DNA of 5,976 bases from Bacillota bacterium (lineage in GTDB: Bacteria > Bacillota > Clostridia > Acetivibrionales > DSM-1351), in assembly GCA_023397905.1 (NCBI GenBank), contig JAEWSZ010000055.1:1-5976 (forward strand). Reading direction: 5' to 3'. Numbering within the stretch: the first letter of the stretch is position 1; every line of letters begins with the position of its first letter. This document shows, in pieces, positions 5,095 to 5,976 of the stretch. A program made the position numbers and the translations under genes. Below the pieces are notes generated by a model. The model searched no databases and was not told the origin of the DNA. It was given only the letters and a program-made list of their open reading frames with translations.

Positions 5095-5976
5095 ATGAAT
5101 ATATTAATAGGGGGCGCATGGCCGTATGCCAACGGCACACTGCACATTGGGCGTGTCTCGGCGCTTATTCCGGGGGATGTACTGGCAAGATACCACAGGG
5201 CAAAAGGCGACAGGGTATTTTATGTCTCGGGCAGCGATTGCCATGGGACGCCTGTGGCGATCAGAGCAAAGAAGGAGGGAAAGACTCCGGAGGAAATAAG
5301 TGACTTTTACCACGAGGAGTTTATGGAGTGCTTCAATAGATTGGGCTTTAGCTATGATTTATACGATAAGACTTCGTCTCCGGAACACAAGGATTTTGTA
5401 AAGGAATTTCACAGCGCCATGTATGAAGGCGGATATATATACGAAAAAAGTGTCCCGCAGTCATATTGCACCGCCTGCCGGAGCTTTCTGGCGGACAGGT
5501 TTGTGGAGGGGAAATGTCCGGAGTGCGGCAGGGAGGCCAGAGGTGACCAGTGTGACGCCTGCGGGAAGGTCCTGGAACCGGAGCTGCTTATAGAGCCAAA
5601 ATGCTCAGTTTGTTCCGCAACTCCGGTATTCAGAGAGACAAACCATTTATACCTTGCCCTTTCAAAGCTGGAGAAGGAGATAAACGGATTTATAGACAGC
5701 CATCCCGGATGGAGAAGAAATGCAATAGCCTTTTCAAAAAAATATATTAATGAAGGCTTAAGGGACAGAGCCGTAACGCGGGATCTGGACTGGGGGATAG
5801 AAGTGCCAAGGGAGGGATTTGAAACCAAGAAAATATATATATGGGCTGAAAACGTACTGGGCTATCTTTCTGCCAGCCTGCAGGTGGCCAAAGAGCGGGG
5901 GGACGACTTTAACGGGCTCTGGTTCGGAGAGGACACACGGCATTACTATGTCCATGGCAAGGACAACATACCCTTT
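5095..5976 (+). CDS. metG: Methionyl-tRNA synthetase, N-terminal part (cut by window end)
   Basis: This class I aminoacyl-tRNA synthetase charges tRNA-Met with methionine using ATP in the cytoplasm. 294 codons are visible without a stop; the rest (KMSKS loop and anticodon-binding domain) lies beyond the window. Residues 1-20 carry the MetRS signature GGAWPYANGTLHIGR, followed by PGDVLARY and the GSDCHGTP block at about 46-53. The connective-peptide insert has four Cys-x2-Cys knuckles (C125/C128, C141/C144, C153/C156, C170/C173), the form able to bind two zinc ions. Then come RDLDWGIEVP (about 229-238), YIWAENVLGYLSAS (about 248-261) and HGKDNIPF at the edge, all typical of MetRS. The HIGH motif reads HIGR, with Arg20 (CGT) in place of the last His, a single-base change from CAT. 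The start is fixed by AGGAGG at 8 nt. The upstream T-box with AUG specifier independently supports the identity. The product may be the only MetRS or a second copy. Confidence 0.96.
   Translation, partial: MNILIGGAWPYANGTLHIGRVSALIPGDVLARYHRAKGDRVFYVSGSDCHGTPVAIRAKKEGKTPEEISDFYHEEFMECFNRLGFSYDLYDKTSSPEHKDFVKEFHSAMYEGGYIYEKSVPQSYCTACRSFLADRFVEGKCPECGREARGDQCDACGKVLEPELLIEPKCSVCSATPVFRETNHLYLALSKLEKEINGFIDSHPGWRRNAIAFSKKYINEGLRDRAVTRDLDWGIEVPREGFETKKIYIWAENVLGYLSASLQVAKERGDDFNGLWFGEDTRHYYVHGKDNIPF

Noticed and set aside
5076..5303. 75-codon plus-strand open frame overlapping the start of metG
   Set aside because: It is out of frame with the MetRS motifs and starts upstream of the AGGAGG site, which belongs to the ATG at 5095.
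5409..5828. 139-codon minus-strand open frame opposite metG
   Set aside because: It lies opposite the strongly conserved zinc-knuckle and catalytic region of MetRS, and its translation shows no family motif.

Overview
The window looks like chromosomal DNA of a low-to-mid-GC Firmicute, most likely a polysaccharide-degrading member of the Clostridia. Three things point there. The exported proteins carry S-layer homology (SLH) domains, coagulation-factor-5/8-type (CBM32-like) domains and X2 modules. The codon use is rich in ATA and AGA. A T-box riboswitch with a strong sigma-A-type promoter drives a methionyl-tRNA synthetase gene. The genus cannot be fixed from sequence reading alone.

Layout, all on the + strand. 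(1) Positions 1-2732 hold the 3' part of a large secreted protein gene whose start lies upstream. It shows the end of a right-handed beta-helix, then three tandem copies of an F5/8C + X2 module pair, then a C-terminal beta-rich domain. (2) After a 47-bp gap containing a small hairpin over the Shine-Dalgarno site, 2780-4360 encodes a 526-aa S-layer-anchored protein with a signal peptide, an Ig-like domain, a Gly/Ser linker, a beta-rich middle module and three SLH domains. (3) The 734-bp stretch 4361-5094 is regulatory. It contains a perfect-consensus promoter, a long (about 470 nt) T-box leader with specifier codon AUG, an intrinsic terminator, and about 175 bp of purine-rich short tandem repeats reaching almost to the next ribosome binding site. 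(4) From 5095 to the window end runs the 5' part of metG (294 codons seen), cut by the window edge.

How they work together: genes 1 and 2 form a probable cell-surface pair (carbohydrate-binding multidomain protein plus wall-anchored protein), probably co-transcribed because no terminator is seen between them. metG is a separate unit. Its T-box should read uncharged tRNA-Met through the AUG specifier and the UGGU acceptor-binding bulge, and allow read-through into metG when methionyl-tRNA is scarce.

No wholly new system is evident. The points most worth a second look are the unusually long T-box leader with its extra 5' hairpin and closed insert, the 8-bp/7-bp/60-bp purine repeat tract placed between terminator and start codon (with a small open frame ending 2 nt before metG), the HIGR variant of the MetRS HIGH motif, and the triple F5/8C-X2 architecture.
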